DNA of 64,000 bases from an uncultured Lachnospiraceae bacterium (GTDB lineage: Bacteria > Bacillota > Clostridia > Lachnospirales > Lachnospiraceae): contig CAJUKV010000004.1 in assembly GCA_910587305.1 (NCBI GenBank), positions 4,998 through 68,997 on the forward strand, given 5' to 3'. The position numbers and the translations under genes were made by a program. This document shows, piece by piece, positions 31,017 through 39,621 of this stretch; position 1 is the first letter of the stretch, and the number at the start of each line of letters is the position of its first letter. The notes beneath the pieces are model-generated. The model was given only the letters and a program-made list of their open reading frames with translations. It had not been told where the DNA came from and searched no databases.

Positions 31017-31457
31017 ATGTACAGTGAAAAAGTAATGGATCATTTTACCAATCCCCGCAATATGGGAGAGCTGGAAAACCCCAGCGGCGTGGGAACCGTA
31101 GGGAACGCCAAATGTGGGGATATTATGAGAATTTATTTGGATATTGACGACAATCATGTGATTCGGGACTGTAAGTTTAAGACCTTTGGGTGTGGAGCCG
31201 CAGTTGCCACCAGCAGTATGGCCACCGAACTGGTAAAAGGAAAAACCATTAAGGAGGCCCTGACCGTAACCAATAAGGCGGTCATGGAAGCTCTTGACGG
31301 TCTGCCGCCCGTGAAAGTGCATTGTTCTTTGCTTGCGGAGGAGGCAATTCACGCAGCTCTTTGGGATTATGCTAAGAAAAATGGCATTGTAATAGAAGGG
31401 CTGAAGGAGCCCAAACAGGATATCGGTGAAGAAGAACATGAGGAAGAAGAGTATTAA
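31017..31457 (+). CDS. nifU: Fe-S cluster assembly scaffold NifU (IscU-like)
   Basis: A 146-residue scaffold on which the desulfurase builds Fe-S clusters. The three ligand cysteines are C33 (NAKCGD), C59 (FGCGAA) and C103 (KVHCSLLAEEA). The C-terminus is a strongly acidic tail. It lacks the C-terminal Nfu domain of true nitrogenase NifU. Start ATG 31017 follows AAGGAAGG. Its leader has three near-copies of AATTTCAGGAAT (about 30960-30996). It sits between the desulfurase and mnmA genes. Confidence 0.95.
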   Translation: MYSEKVMDHFTNPRNMGELENPSGVGTVGNAKCGDIMRIYLDIDDNHVIRDCKFKTFGCGAAVATSSMATELVKGKTIKEALTVTNKAVMEALDGLPPVKVHCSLLAEEAIHAALWDYAKKNGIVIEGLKEPKQDIGEEEHEEEEY

Positions 31458-31502
31458 AGCGTTTCTCAAAGCGATCGAAAGAAAAGATAGGATGTTTGCC
31501 GT

Positions 31503-32588
31503 ATGAGAAAAAAAGTAGTGGTAGGCATGTCGGGGGGTGTGGATTCCGCCGTGGCGGCTTACCTTTTAAAAGAGCAGGGATATGAGGTAATAGGGATTAC
31601 CATGCAGATTTGGAACGAGGATGCATCCCGGGCGGAGGAAAACGGAGGCTGCTGCGGGCTGTCTGCGGTGGAGGATGCCAGACGTGTTGCCGATACCCTT
31701 AGTATTCCTCATTATGTGATGAACTTTAAACAGGAATTTCAGGACAAGGTGGTAAATTATTTTATTTCCGAGTATCTTTCAGGAAGGACGCCCAATCCCT
31801 GCATTGCCTGCAACCGATATGTGAAATGGGAATCCCTTCTTAGACGCGGCATGGAGATTGGGGCCGATTATATAGCTACCGGGCACTATGCCAGAGTAGA
31901 AAGGCTGGAAAATGGAAGGTATGCGGTGCGCAGTTCCATTACGGCAAAAAAAGATCAGACTTATGCCCTTTACAATCTGACCCAGTTTCAGCTCTCCCAT
32001 ACCCTGATGCCGGTGGGGGAATACACAAAAGAGGAAATAAGGAATTTCGCAAAAATAAATAAACTCCCTGTGGCAGATAAGCCGGACAGTCAGGACATCT
32101 GTTTTGTGCCCGGGGGCGATTATGGAGGCTTTATCGCGGACGCCGTACCGGACAGGACGCCGGGGCCGGGCAACTTTCTGTCGGAAGAAGGAAAAATACT
32201 TGGCGTCCATAAAGGGATCATTCACTACACCATAGGACAGCGAAAGGGCCTTGGTCTTTCTATGGGACATCCCGTCTTTGTATCGGAACTTCGCCCGGAC
32301 ACTAACGAAGTGGTGGTCAGCGACAGGGACGTTTATTTTACGGGACTTACCTGTAATCAGATCCAATTTATGGGAATGGAGAGTATGGAAAAGCCCGTAA
32401 GACTGCTTGCAAAGGTTCGCTATGCCCATCAGGGACAATGGTGCAGGGCTTATCAGACGAAAGAAGATGAGATACACGTGGACTTTGAGCAGCCCGTCCG
32501 GGCCGTAACGCCGGGACAGGCCGTGGTTTTTTACGACGGAGAATATGTGATGGGGGGCGGGACAATTTTACGGGCGGAAAGAGGATAG
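31503..32588 (+). CDS. mnmA: tRNA-specific 2-thiouridylase MnmA
   Basis: A 361-residue enzyme that makes 2-thiouridine at the wobble base of Lys, Glu and Gln tRNAs. The ATP PP-loop is GMSGGVDS (8-15); the catalytic cysteines are C100 (PNPCIACNR) and C200 (SQDICFVPGG). TIGQRKGLG and the C-terminal beta-barrel are present. Start ATG 31503 has only a weak ribosome site (GATAGGA). It follows the desulfurase and NifU genes, consistent with a local sulfur supply. Confidence 0.95.
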   Translation: MRKKVVVGMSGGVDSAVAAYLLKEQGYEVIGITMQIWNEDASRAEENGGCCGLSAVEDARRVADTLSIPHYVMNFKQEFQDKVVNYFISEYLSGRTPNPCIACNRYVKWESLLRRGMEIGADYIATGHYARVERLENGRYAVRSSITAKKDQTYALYNLTQFQLSHTLMPVGEYTKEEIRNFAKINKLPVADKPDSQDICFVPGGDYGGFIADAVPDRTPGPGNFLSEEGKILGVHKGIIHYTIGQRKGLGLSMGHPVFVSELRPDTNEVVVSDRDVYFTGLTCNQIQFMGMESMEKPVRLLAKVRYAHQGQWCRAYQTKEDEIHVDFEQPVRAVTPGQAVVFYDGEYVMGGGTILRAERG

Positions 32589-32828
32589 GATAATGGGTAT
32601 GGGCGTTTTTTATATGCTCCATACCCACGCAAAAACGAATGTTATCGATTCAAAACGGACCACAAAATACAATCATTATCGAAACCTTCGATACGAATTT
32701 TGTTAAATAGCAAAAGTTATTTTTCTCGTCGGCAATGAATTAAGCGGATGTGAACGGAACCGAAGTTCCGTATCCATATGAACGAATGCTGCGAGGGCCT
32801 TTGACCTGTTTATAGTCGTTTACAGGCA
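32589..32828. other. Spacer between convergent mnmA and PHP phosphatase
   Basis: A hairpin GGGTATGG...CCATACCC (32595-32626) follows mnmA without a U run. Further on TTATCGATTC and ATTATCGAAACC are near-repeats. No gene is seen. Confidence 0.4.
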
Positions 32829-33647
32829 TTAGAGACGGTGAAATTCGGGCATTCTTTTTTCAAAAACCGTATAATACCGAAAGCCGCACTGACCAAGGAT
32901 CTGTGCGGCGCGGTCAAAGCCTCTTGCGATATCTTTTGGCGCGTGAGCGTCGGAGCCTATTGTGACAATTTCCCCCCCAAGCTCCTTATAGCGCTTTATA
33001 ATATCAGTGCAGGGATTTAATTCCCTGAGCTGATAGCCGATAGCGCCGGTATTGACTTCAATGCCTTTTCCCTTTTCAACCAGAGTTTCCAGAATCCTGT
33101 CAAAAATGTCTTTGTACATATCATAACTATAGTTATTGTCTTTTGCAGCTCCATATCGGACAACATAATCCAAATGGCCATAAACGTCAAAATGATCAAA
33201 AGCTTTTAAATTATCCAAAATAGAAGTAAAGTATTCCCGGTAGGCTTCCTCATCGCCGCGCCCTTTATAAAAGCTGGGGAAATAAGGGTCCTTGCGATTG
33301 CACAGGTGTGAGGAAGCTATGATAAAATCAAAATCATAGCTTTTGGCATATAGAGCCAGTTTTTGGCTGATGTGGGGCTGAACGCCCAATTCCACGCCGA
33401 AAAGGAGCTTTATTTTTCCGGCATATTTTTCTTTACACCGGATCAACTCATACAGGTAAGAATCGGTGTTTAACTCAAACATACCTTCTTCTTCCGGATT
33501 TTCGTATACATAATCCGGATCTGAGTGCTCCGTAAAACACATAGCGGTAAGTCCAAGGGCGGTTCCCTTTAAAATCATTTCCTCCATGGGGGCGGTGGAA
33601 TCTCCGGAAAAAGAACTGTGCAAATGTAAATCCGCTTTTATGGCCAT
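32829..33647 (-). CDS. hisK: PHP-domain histidinol-phosphatase family protein
   Basis: A 272-residue PHP-domain phosphoesterase, the HisK/HisJ type that dephosphorylates histidinol phosphate. Metal-binding motifs are DLHLHSSFSGDS at the start, CFTEHSDPD, IIASSHLCNRKDP, VYGHLDYVVRYG, and the final GSDAHAPKDIARGF. Start 33647 has AAAGGAG upstream. No other histidine genes are near, so the substrate is inferred from the family; some PHP proteins act on other phosphates. It is convergent with mnmA. Confidence 0.86.
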   Translation of the reverse strand: MAIKADLHLHSSFSGDSTAPMEEMILKGTALGLTAMCFTEHSDPDYVYENPEEEGMFELNTDSYLYELIRCKEKYAGKIKLLFGVELGVQPHISQKLALYAKSYDFDFIIASSHLCNRKDPYFPSFYKGRGDEEAYREYFTSILDNLKAFDHFDVYGHLDYVVRYGAAKDNNYSYDMYKDIFDRILETLVEKGKGIEVNTGAIGYQLRELNPCTDIIKRYKELGGEIVTIGSDAHAPKDIARGFDRAAQILGQCGFRYYTVFEKRMPEFHRL

Positions 33648-33737
33648 GTTTTTATCTCCTTTTTGTATTTTATTCTAATAAATTATAAAAATTATATTAA
33701 AAATAATAGGAAATGACAATTATTTTTCATTTACATC

Positions 33738-33766
33738 TTGAACTTTTTGGACAAATTAGGTAAAAT
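33738..33766 (+). promoter_or_regulatory. Sigma-A-like promoter of gap
   Basis: TTGAAC (33738-33743), 17-nt spacer, TAAAAT (33761-33766), about 80 nt before the start codon, which has AGGAGG. Confidence 0.65.
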
Positions 33767-33848
33767 AATCCTGCTGATAAAATTTTGTCAATCTCATGAT
33801 TGCAAAATAAAAGAGGAATAATTAATCAAATTCAGGAGGGAACTAAAA

Positions 33849-34862
33849 ATGGCAGTAAGAGTAGCGATTAATGGTTTTGGCCGTATTGGTCGTCTTGCAT
33901 TCAGACAGATGTTTGATGCAGAAGGTTATGAAGTAGTAGCAATCAACGATTTAACTAGTCCTGAGATGCTCGCTCACTTATTAAAGTATGATACCGCACA
34001 GGGTAGATACAAATACGCAGACAGCGTATCCTACGGAGAGGATTCCATCACAGTGAATGGAAAGACCATCACAATCTACAAAGAAGCTGATGCTAAGAAC
34101 CTTCCTTGGGGAGAATTAAAGGTTGACGTTGTTCTTGAATGTACAGGTTTCTATACATCCAAGGCAAAAGCAAGCGCACATATCGAAGCTGGCGCACGTA
34201 AAGTAGTTATTTCCGCACCTGCCGGAAATGATCTGCCTACTATCGTTTACAATGTAAACCATACAACATTAAAGCCGGAAGATACGGTTATTTCCGCAGC
34301 TTCCTGTACAACAAACTGCTTAGCTCCTATGGCTAAGGCATTAAATGACCTGGTTCCTATCATGAGCGGTATTATGACAACGGTTCATGCTTACACAGGC
34401 GATCAGATGATTCTTGACGGACCTCAGAGGAAGGGCGACAAGAGAAGAAGCCGTGCAGGCGCTCAGAATATCGTTCCTAACTCAACAGGCGCTGCTAAGG
34501 CAATCGGCCTTGTTATTCCTGAATTGAACGGCAAGCTCATCGGCTCCGCTCAGCGTGTTCCCACTCCTACAGGCTCCACCACAATCTTAGTTGCGGTTGT
34601 TAAGGGCGCGGTTACCAAAGAGCAGATCAACGACGCTATGAAAGCAGCTTCTACAGAGTCCTTTGGTTACAACACAGACGAAATCGTTTCTTCTGACGTT
34701 ATCGGAAGCACATTTGGTTCTATCTTTGATGCAACACAGACAATGGTAGCTCCTATGGAAGATGGAAATACTCAGGTACAGGTTGTTTCCTGGTATGACA
34801 ATGAGAATTCTTACACAAGCCAGATGGTAAGAACAATCAAATACTTCTCAGAGTTAGCATAA
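33849..34862 (+). CDS. gap: Glyceraldehyde-3-phosphate dehydrogenase
   Basis: A 337-residue glycolytic enzyme that oxidises glyceraldehyde 3-phosphate with NAD. It starts with the Rossmann motif INGFGRIGR; the catalytic cysteine is C153 in ASCTTNCLAP, and the C-terminal WYDNENSYTSQMVR closes the domain. Start ATG 33849 has AGGAGG 9 nt upstream. Codon use is strongly biased and regular, as in highly expressed genes. It heads the gap-pgk-tpiA set. Confidence 0.98.
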   Translation: MAVRVAINGFGRIGRLAFRQMFDAEGYEVVAINDLTSPEMLAHLLKYDTAQGRYKYADSVSYGEDSITVNGKTITIYKEADAKNLPWGELKVDVVLECTGFYTSKAKASAHIEAGARKVVISAPAGNDLPTIVYNVNHTTLKPEDTVISAASCTTNCLAPMAKALNDLVPIMSGIMTTVHAYTGDQMILDGPQRKGDKRRSRAGAQNIVPNSTGAAKAIGLVIPELNGKLIGSAQRVPTPTGSTTILVAVVKGAVTKEQINDAMKAASTESFGYNTDEIVSSDVIGSTFGSIFDATQTMVAPMEDGNTQVQVVSWYDNENSYTSQMVRTIKYFSELA

Positions 34863-34902
34863 CAAAGATTGTCTCGTTTTTTCGAGTCGGCCTTGTAGTA
34901 AA

Positions 34903-34959
34903 ATACTCACATAGAGTGAGAACCCTCACTTAAAGTGAAAACCCTCACTTAAAGTGAGG
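34903..34959. repeat. Three tandem 19-bp palindromic repeats after gap
   Basis: CTCACATAGAGTGAG (34906), CTCACTTAAAGTGA (34925) and CTCACTTAAAGTGAG (34944) recur with an exact 19-bp period, joined by AAACC. Each is a near-perfect palindrome. They lie between the gap stop and a strong terminator. Confidence 0.85.
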
Positions 34960-34975
34960 GTGGCAAAGACCTTAA

Positions 34976-35005
34976 GGGTCCGGTCTTATGGACCGGACCC
35001 TTTTT
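34976..35005 (+). terminator. Strong terminator between gap and pgk
   Basis: GGGTCCGGTC (34976-34985) pairs perfectly with GACCGGACCC (34991-35000) around a 5-nt loop, then TTTTT. gap can therefore be transcribed alone or above pgk-tpiA. Confidence 0.9.
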
Positions 35006-35007
35006 CG

Positions 35008-35190
35008 CATAGGCGCGCACAGGGAAGTTTGCCGACAGGCAGCGTGCCGGCCTGCGAAGGTAGGGGGATTTTCCCCTACCCAGTTTATGCACAGGTCCGC
35101 ATAAGGAAATTTGCTGCCAAGGCAGCATGCGGACTGCGCGGCGAGCGGGGAGACAAACCTTCCCTGCTTAATTCGGTACAAAAATATTAG
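35008..35190 (+). other. Structured pgk leader with a diverged direct repeat
   Basis: Two related halves, CGCACAGGGAAGTTTGCCGA... and CGCATAAGGAAATTTGCTGCC..., each end in GC-rich arms (GTGCCGGCCTGCG and ATGCGGACTGCG) and flank a hairpin GTAGGGG...CCCCTAC (about 35070-35089). No known riboswitch class was recognised. Confidence 0.5.
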
Positions 35191-35204
35191 TGGAGGAATG
35201 AATC

Positions 35205-36428
35205 ATGGGATTAAATAAAAAATCAGTTGACGATATCAACGTAGCAGGAAAGCGCGTGCTTGTAAGATGCGATTTTAATGTACCTCTTAAAAATGGCGAG
35301 ATTACAGATGAAACACGTATTGTTGCGGCCCTTCCTACAATCAAGAAATTATTGGCGGACGGAGGAAAGGTTATTCTCTGCTCCCATCTTGGCAAGGTAA
35401 AAAATGGTCCTAACGAAGGCGAATCATTAGCGCCCGTTGCTAAGAGACTTTCCGAGAAGCTTGGCAAAGAGGTTAATTTTGTTGCAGATTACAATGTAAC
35501 AGGCGAGGCGGCTACGGCGGCGGTTGCAGCTATGAAGGAAGGCGATGTGGTTCTTCTTCAGAATACACGTTTCCGCGGCAAAGAAGAGACAAAGAACGGC
35601 GAAGATTTCAGCAAAGAGCTGGCTGATTTGGCTGATGTATATGTATGCGATGCTTTTGGCTCCTCCCACAGGGCACATGCATCTGTTGCAGGCGTAACAG
35701 AGTGTATCCGCGCAAAGGGCGGCGAGTGCGCAGTTGGATATTTGATGCAGAAAGAAATTGATTTCCTTGGTAATGCGGTAGAAAACCCCGTAAGACCTTT
35801 CGTAGCAATTCTTGGCGGTGCAAAGGTGGCGGATAAGCTTAACGTTATCAACAACCTGCTTGAGAAATGCGATACCCTGATCATTGGCGGCGGTATGGCT
35901 TTCACATTCTTAAAGGCACAGGGCTATGAGATTGGCAAGTCTCTGGTAGACGACGAGAAGCTTGATTACTGCAAGGAAATGATGGATAAGGCGGCAAAGC
36001 TTGGAAAGAAAATATTACTTCCTGTAGATACCACAATTGCAGCTTCTTTCCCGAACCCCATTGATGCGGAAATCGAGGTGTCCGTTGTTGATGCTGACAA
36101 GATTCCTGCCGACATGGAAGGTCTTGATATTGGACCTAAGACAGCTGAATTATATGCAGATGCCGTTAAGTCTGCTAAGACCGTTGTCTGGAACGGACCG
36201 ATGGGCGTATTTGAGAACCCTGTTCTTGCAAAAGGAACCATTGCAGTGGCGAAATCCCTTGCTGAGACAGACGCAACAACTATTATTGGCGGCGGCGATT
36301 CCGCAGCGGCAGTTAACCAGTTAGGTTTTGCTGACAAGATGAGCCATATTTCCACAGGCGGCGGCGCTTCCCTTGAGTTCTTAGAGGGGAAGGAGCTTCC
36401 CGGCGTAGCTGCGGCAGATGACAAATAA
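35205..36428 (+). CDS. pgk: Phosphoglycerate kinase
   Basis: A 407-residue glycolytic kinase that transfers phosphate from 1,3-bisphosphoglycerate to ADP. The signature VLVRCDFNVPLKNG is near the N-terminus, SHLGKVKNGPNE and FGSSHRAHASV follow, and the nucleotide part ends in GGGDSAAAVNQLG and STGGGASLEFLEGK. Start ATG 35205 has GGAGG 8 nt upstream. Length is about ten residues above the usual value. It is followed by three hairpins and an unknown membrane gene before tpiA. Confidence 0.98.
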   Translation: MGLNKKSVDDINVAGKRVLVRCDFNVPLKNGEITDETRIVAALPTIKKLLADGGKVILCSHLGKVKNGPNEGESLAPVAKRLSEKLGKEVNFVADYNVTGEAATAAVAAMKEGDVVLLQNTRFRGKEETKNGEDFSKELADLADVYVCDAFGSSHRAHASVAGVTECIRAKGGECAVGYLMQKEIDFLGNAVENPVRPFVAILGGAKVADKLNVINNLLEKCDTLIIGGGMAFTFLKAQGYEIGKSLVDDEKLDYCKEMMDKAAKLGKKILLPVDTTIAASFPNPIDAEIEVSVVDADKIPADMEGLDIGPKTAELYADAVKSAKTVVWNGPMGVFENPVLAKGTIAVAKSLAETDATTIIGGGDSAAAVNQLGFADKMSHISTGGGASLEFLEGKELPGVAAADDK

Positions 36429-36473
36429 GATTTCAATAAAGTAATGACTTATGTCATTTCCTGTAAGTCAAAA

Positions 36474-36580
36474 ACCCCGCCGCAAGCAGCGGGGCATCAA
36501 ATTTGAAACGCCCCAAGGGGCGGGGCAAAAGACCCTCGCGGCAGTCGCCAAATGCCTAAGCCAACCAACGGTTGGCTTTA
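36474..36580 (+). other. Run of three hairpins after pgk
   Basis: CCCCGC...GCGGGG (about 36475-36494), CGCCCC-AA-GGGGCG (about 36509-36522) and AGCCAACC...GGTTGGCT (about 36559-36577) follow one another. None has a clear U run. They separate the pgk message from the following gene. Confidence 0.6.
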
Positions 36581-36639
36581 AGCAGTCACTTGGCTCGTTG
36601 CTCGCGGGAATAAAGTCGATTTGTAAAAGAGGATTATGT

Positions 36640-37125
36640 TTGAGAAATAGGTTCTCCGGTAAAGTATGTTGGTGTTTGATGGCGGCTGGCATTTGCTTTG
36701 GTTTCCTTTGCATGATGTATCTGTTTTATGTGACTGCCGTAAAATGGACAGTCCGTAAAATGGAGACTTCGGGAGTAAAGACAATGACAGCTGCCTGGAT
36801 TATAACGATAACAGAGGGCCATGTGGTGCGCTCCGATGATGACCATGTGGTGGTTGAATACTTCTACGAATGGGACGGAGCGTATTATAGGTGGGTATCA
36901 GCCCATGCAAACGCGGATTACATTGTAAATACCAAGGCGCCTGTTATCTACACCCTTGGAATGGGAATCGGTACTTGTTTTGTAGTAGGCTTTTACAGGA
37001 AATACATGCTCTTTTTGGGGATGATGGCATTCATCCTGTTTGTGATAGGATTTATCATGAACTTAATAGTTAATATGAATTTGAAAAGGAAGGAAACGTT
37101 AAAATGGCAAGAAGAAAAATTGTAG
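36640..37125 (+). CDS. Unknown membrane protein between pgk and tpiA
   Basis: A protein of about 161 residues, not recognised. It has one N-terminal membrane segment (CWCLMAAGICFGFLCMMYLF), an outside or inside domain of about 75 residues with VVVEYFYEWDGAYYRWVS, and two close hydrophobic segments near the end. This topology and the YEWDGxYYR strand pattern recall DUF3592-type proteins, but that is a guess. The open frame runs from 36451, but TTG 36640 is preferred because AGAGGA lies 6 nt upstream and the earlier part would translate three hairpins. Its end overlaps tpiA by 22 nt, and the tpiA ribosome site lies within it. Confidence 0.6.
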   Translation: MRNRFSGKVCWCLMAAGICFGFLCMMYLFYVTAVKWTVRKMETSGVKTMTAAWIITITEGHVVRSDDDHVVVEYFYEWDGAYYRWVSAHANADYIVNTKAPVIYTLGMGIGTCFVVGFYRKYMLFLGMMAFILFVIGFIMNLIVNMNLKRKETLKWQEEKL

Positions 37126-37850
37126 CCGGCAACTGGAAGATGAACATGACTCCCAGCCAGGCAGTGGCATTGTGTGATGAATTAAAAGATTTGGTGAAAT
37201 CCGATGATGTGGACGTAGTTTATTGTGTTCCGGCAATTGATATCGTTCCTGTTGTGGAAGCTGTTAAGGGAACCAACGTTGAGGTTGGCGCTGAAAATAT
37301 GTATTTTGAAGAAAAAGGCGCATATACCGGAGAAATTTCCGCAGCTATGATCAAAGATGCAGGCGCAAAATATGTCATCATCGGACATTCCGAGAGACGT
37401 GATTATTTCAAGGAAGACGACGCTTTATTAAACAAGAAGGTTAAGAAAGCATTTGAAGCCGGCCTTACACCGATTTTGTGTTGTGGCGAAACTTTAGAGC
37501 AGAGAGAGATGGGCATTACTCTTGACTGGATCCGTATGCAGATTAAATCGGACCTGGTTGGCATTAGCGCAGAGCAGGTTGCATCCATGGTTATTGCTTA
37601 CGAGCCCATCTGGGCAATTGGAACAGGCAAGACAGCTACCACAGAGCAGGCGCAGGAAGTATGTAAGGCAGTCCGCGACTGTGTTGCAGAGATTTATGAC
37701 GCGGCTACGGCAGACGCAGTTCGTATTCAGTACGGCGGTTCCGTAAATGCCGGTAATGCAGCTGAATTATTTGCACAGCCCGACATCGACGGCGGCCTTG
37801 TTGGCGGCGCTTCTTTGAAGGCTGATTTTGGAAAGATCGTGAACTATTAA
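37104..37850 (+). CDS. tpiA: Triosephosphate isomerase
   Basis: A 248-residue TIM-barrel enzyme interconverting dihydroxyacetone phosphate and glyceraldehyde 3-phosphate. Catalytic residues are H95 (IIGHSERR) and E167 (AYEPIWAIGTG); the N-terminal GNWKMN lysine is present, and YGGSVNAGN and GGLVGGASL bind phosphate. Start ATG 37104 has AAGGAAGG upstream. It overlaps the preceding membrane gene and is followed by a terminator; phosphoglycerate mutase and enolase, often next, are not here. Confidence 0.98.
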   Translation: MARRKIVAGNWKMNMTPSQAVALCDELKDLVKSDDVDVVYCVPAIDIVPVVEAVKGTNVEVGAENMYFEEKGAYTGEISAAMIKDAGAKYVIIGHSERRDYFKEDDALLNKKVKKAFEAGLTPILCCGETLEQREMGITLDWIRMQIKSDLVGISAEQVASMVIAYEPIWAIGTGKTATTEQAQEVCKAVRDCVAEIYDAATADAVRIQYGGSVNAGNAAELFAQPDIDGGLVGGASLKADFGKIVNY

Positions 37851-37931
37851 TTCCCTTTGGAAATGAATGGCTGTGAATTATAAAGAATAGATTTTTTTTA
37901 AAGAATCTGATTGCTAAAAAGTGCAAAGAAT

Positions 37932-37971
37932 AGGGATATCAGGGGAAATCATTCCTTTGATATCCCTTTTT
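37932..37971 (+). terminator. Terminator after tpiA
   Basis: AGGGATATCA (37932-37941) pairs with TGATATCCCT (37958-37967), with further pairing in the loop, followed by TTTT. Confidence 0.88.
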
Positions 37972-38008
37972 AAAAGTGTTTTAAACATGATGAGGAGTAA
38001 AAAATAAT

Positions 38009-38506
38009 TTGAAAAGTAAAAAGATTTACACGGCAGGAGCGATCCTACTGCTGACAGGCTTATACATTGCCATATTTTGTTTTTCCGCGGAGGATGCGGA
38101 AGAATCGTCCAATCTCAGCAGAAAAGTGACGGAATTTATTTTGCGGATTTATTATCGCTCCATTGGAAATACGGGGAGCGGCGCACAGGGCGGCGAGTAC
38201 GTAGTGGTCTGGAACTACGCCTTAGAGAAGGTGATTAGAAAGCTGGCGCACTTTACGGAATATCTGTGCATGGGCTTTTTATCCTACAGCATCGTGGTTT
38301 TGTGGTACAAGCCCTTGTGGAAAGGACGTTTTCTTGTACTTTTGCAGATTTTCATTTCCGCCGGATTAGACGAATTTCACCAATATTTTGTGCCGGGAAG
38401 ATATGCGTCCGTGAAAGACGTTCTGATAGATACGGCAGGCGGCGCGGCGGGGATTTTCCTGATTATGATGCTGAGGAAAATCAAACAAGCCTTTGACTAT
38501 GGATAA
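38009..38506 (+). CDS. VanZ-family membrane protein
   Basis: A 165-residue membrane protein with four hydrophobic segments and the VanZ-family pattern: IFCFSAEDAEESSNLSRK, the conserved KLAHFTEYLCMGFLS and DEFHQYFVPGRYASVKDVLID. VanZ proteins give low-level teicoplanin resistance in some bacteria, but most chromosomal copies have no known role. Start is TTG 38009 with GAGGAG about 12 nt upstream. It overlaps the convergent tyrA end by 10 bp. Confidence 0.85.
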   Translation: MKSKKIYTAGAILLLTGLYIAIFCFSAEDAEESSNLSRKVTEFILRIYYRSIGNTGSGAQGGEYVVVWNYALEKVIRKLAHFTEYLCMGFLSYSIVVLWYKPLWKGRFLVLLQIFISAGLDEFHQYFVPGRYASVKDVLIDTAGGAAGIFLIMMLRKIKQAFDYG

Positions 38507-39594
38507 ATGACGTACCCCTTGGCGGATAGTATTTCTTCCGCCTTTTTTATACCGGATTCCTCGTAAAACTCTACCTGCAATACACCGTCGGCCTGTTCCC
38601 GGTTATGGGTAATGCCGATATTTTTGATGTTGATTTGATTTAGAGCCAGTATGGTGGCAATGGCGGCTAAAGCGCCCGGTTCGTCTGCAATGTCTATGCG
38701 GATAGAGAAGGATTTTTTGATAGGGCCGCTGGAAGCGTCAATAAATGAATCCCTGTAAATCCGCGCCTGATCAAAAAATTGATACAAGGATTCGGCCCCT
38801 GCCCGGTCGATTTCTTTTTTGATCCGGATCAGGGATTGGATATAGTCGTCTAACAGGCCGGAAATATTTTCGCCGTTGGTTAAGCAGATTTGCTGCCACA
38901 TGACCGGCGAGGAGGAGGCAATTCTTGTAATATCCTTAAATCCGCCGGCCGCAATCATTTTCATGATACCGCCGGAAGAATCGGAGTGTCTAATCAGATT
39001 TACCAAAGATGCGGCCACTACATGGGGCAGATGGCTGATAGCGGCGGTAACATAATCATGTTCTTCGTAGGTAAGGATCAATGGGATGGCTCCTAAAGAC
39101 GCAATCAATTCCTTAAAATCATCAATGCTCTTTTGGGGAATTTCCTTGCAGGGGGTCAAAATGTAATATGCGTTTTGAAGGAGCAGGGTTTTTGAATTGA
39201 TGTAACCGGTCCGCTCGCTGCCCGCCATAGGGTGCCCGCCGATAAACCGGGAGGAAAGACCGGCAGCTTCAATTTGTTTGTGTATGTCAGTTTTTACACT
39301 GCCAACATCCGTAAGCAGGCAGTCAGAAGACATGTATTTTTTTATTTTACTTAAGTTATTGCCGTTTTCCGATACGGGGGCGCATAAAAAGATATAATCG
39401 CAGCCTGAAAACGCCTCGCCGATGGAGGAAAGGCTTAGATTGATAACGCCGTCTGCAATAGCGGCGTTAAGCGCGTCCTGATTTGTGTCGTATGCAAGAA
39501 TGTGGCTTTGCGGATAAAATTCTCTGATTGCGCGGGCTATGGATCCGCCAATCAAACCCAGACCGATAAAACCGCAGGTAAAATCATTTTTCAT
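38497..39594 (-). CDS. tyrA: Prephenate dehydrogenase with C-terminal ACT domain
   Basis: A 365-residue enzyme of tyrosine synthesis that oxidises and decarboxylates prephenate. The NAD-binding motif GFIGLGLIGGSIA is at the N-terminus; TDVGSVK, GGHPMAGSERTG and the helical dimer domain follow, and the last 75 residues form an ACT domain (IDIADEPGALAAIATILA) expected to bind an amino-acid effector. Start 39594 (MKNDFT) has GGAG close upstream; the frame is open to 39654 but that part is repeat-derived. It follows aroF on the same strand by 38 nt, giving an aroF-tyrA unit. Confidence 0.94.
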   Translation of the reverse strand: MKNDFTCGFIGLGLIGGSIARAIREFYPQSHILAYDTNQDALNAAIADGVINLSLSSIGEAFSGCDYIFLCAPVSENGNNLSKIKKYMSSDCLLTDVGSVKTDIHKQIEAAGLSSRFIGGHPMAGSERTGYINSKTLLLQNAYYILTPCKEIPQKSIDDFKELIASLGAIPLILTYEEHDYVTAAISHLPHVVAASLVNLIRHSDSSGGIMKMIAAGGFKDITRIASSSPVMWQQICLTNGENISGLLDDYIQSLIRIKKEIDRAGAESLYQFFDQARIYRDSFIDASSGPIKKSFSIRIDIADEPGALAAIATILALNQINIKNIGITHNREQADGVLQVEFYEESGIKKAEEILSAKGYVIYP

Positions 39595-39621
39595 AACGTA
39601 TCTCCATCTGATAATGAATGA

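Noticed and set aside
31779..32477. A 232-codon frame opposite mnmA
   Set aside because: Antisense of a well-supported enzyme with both catalytic cysteines; no family similarity.
35205..37850. Complete gap-pgk-tpi-gpm-eno operon
   Set aside because: Only gap, pgk and tpiA are present; a terminator and vanZ follow tpiA.
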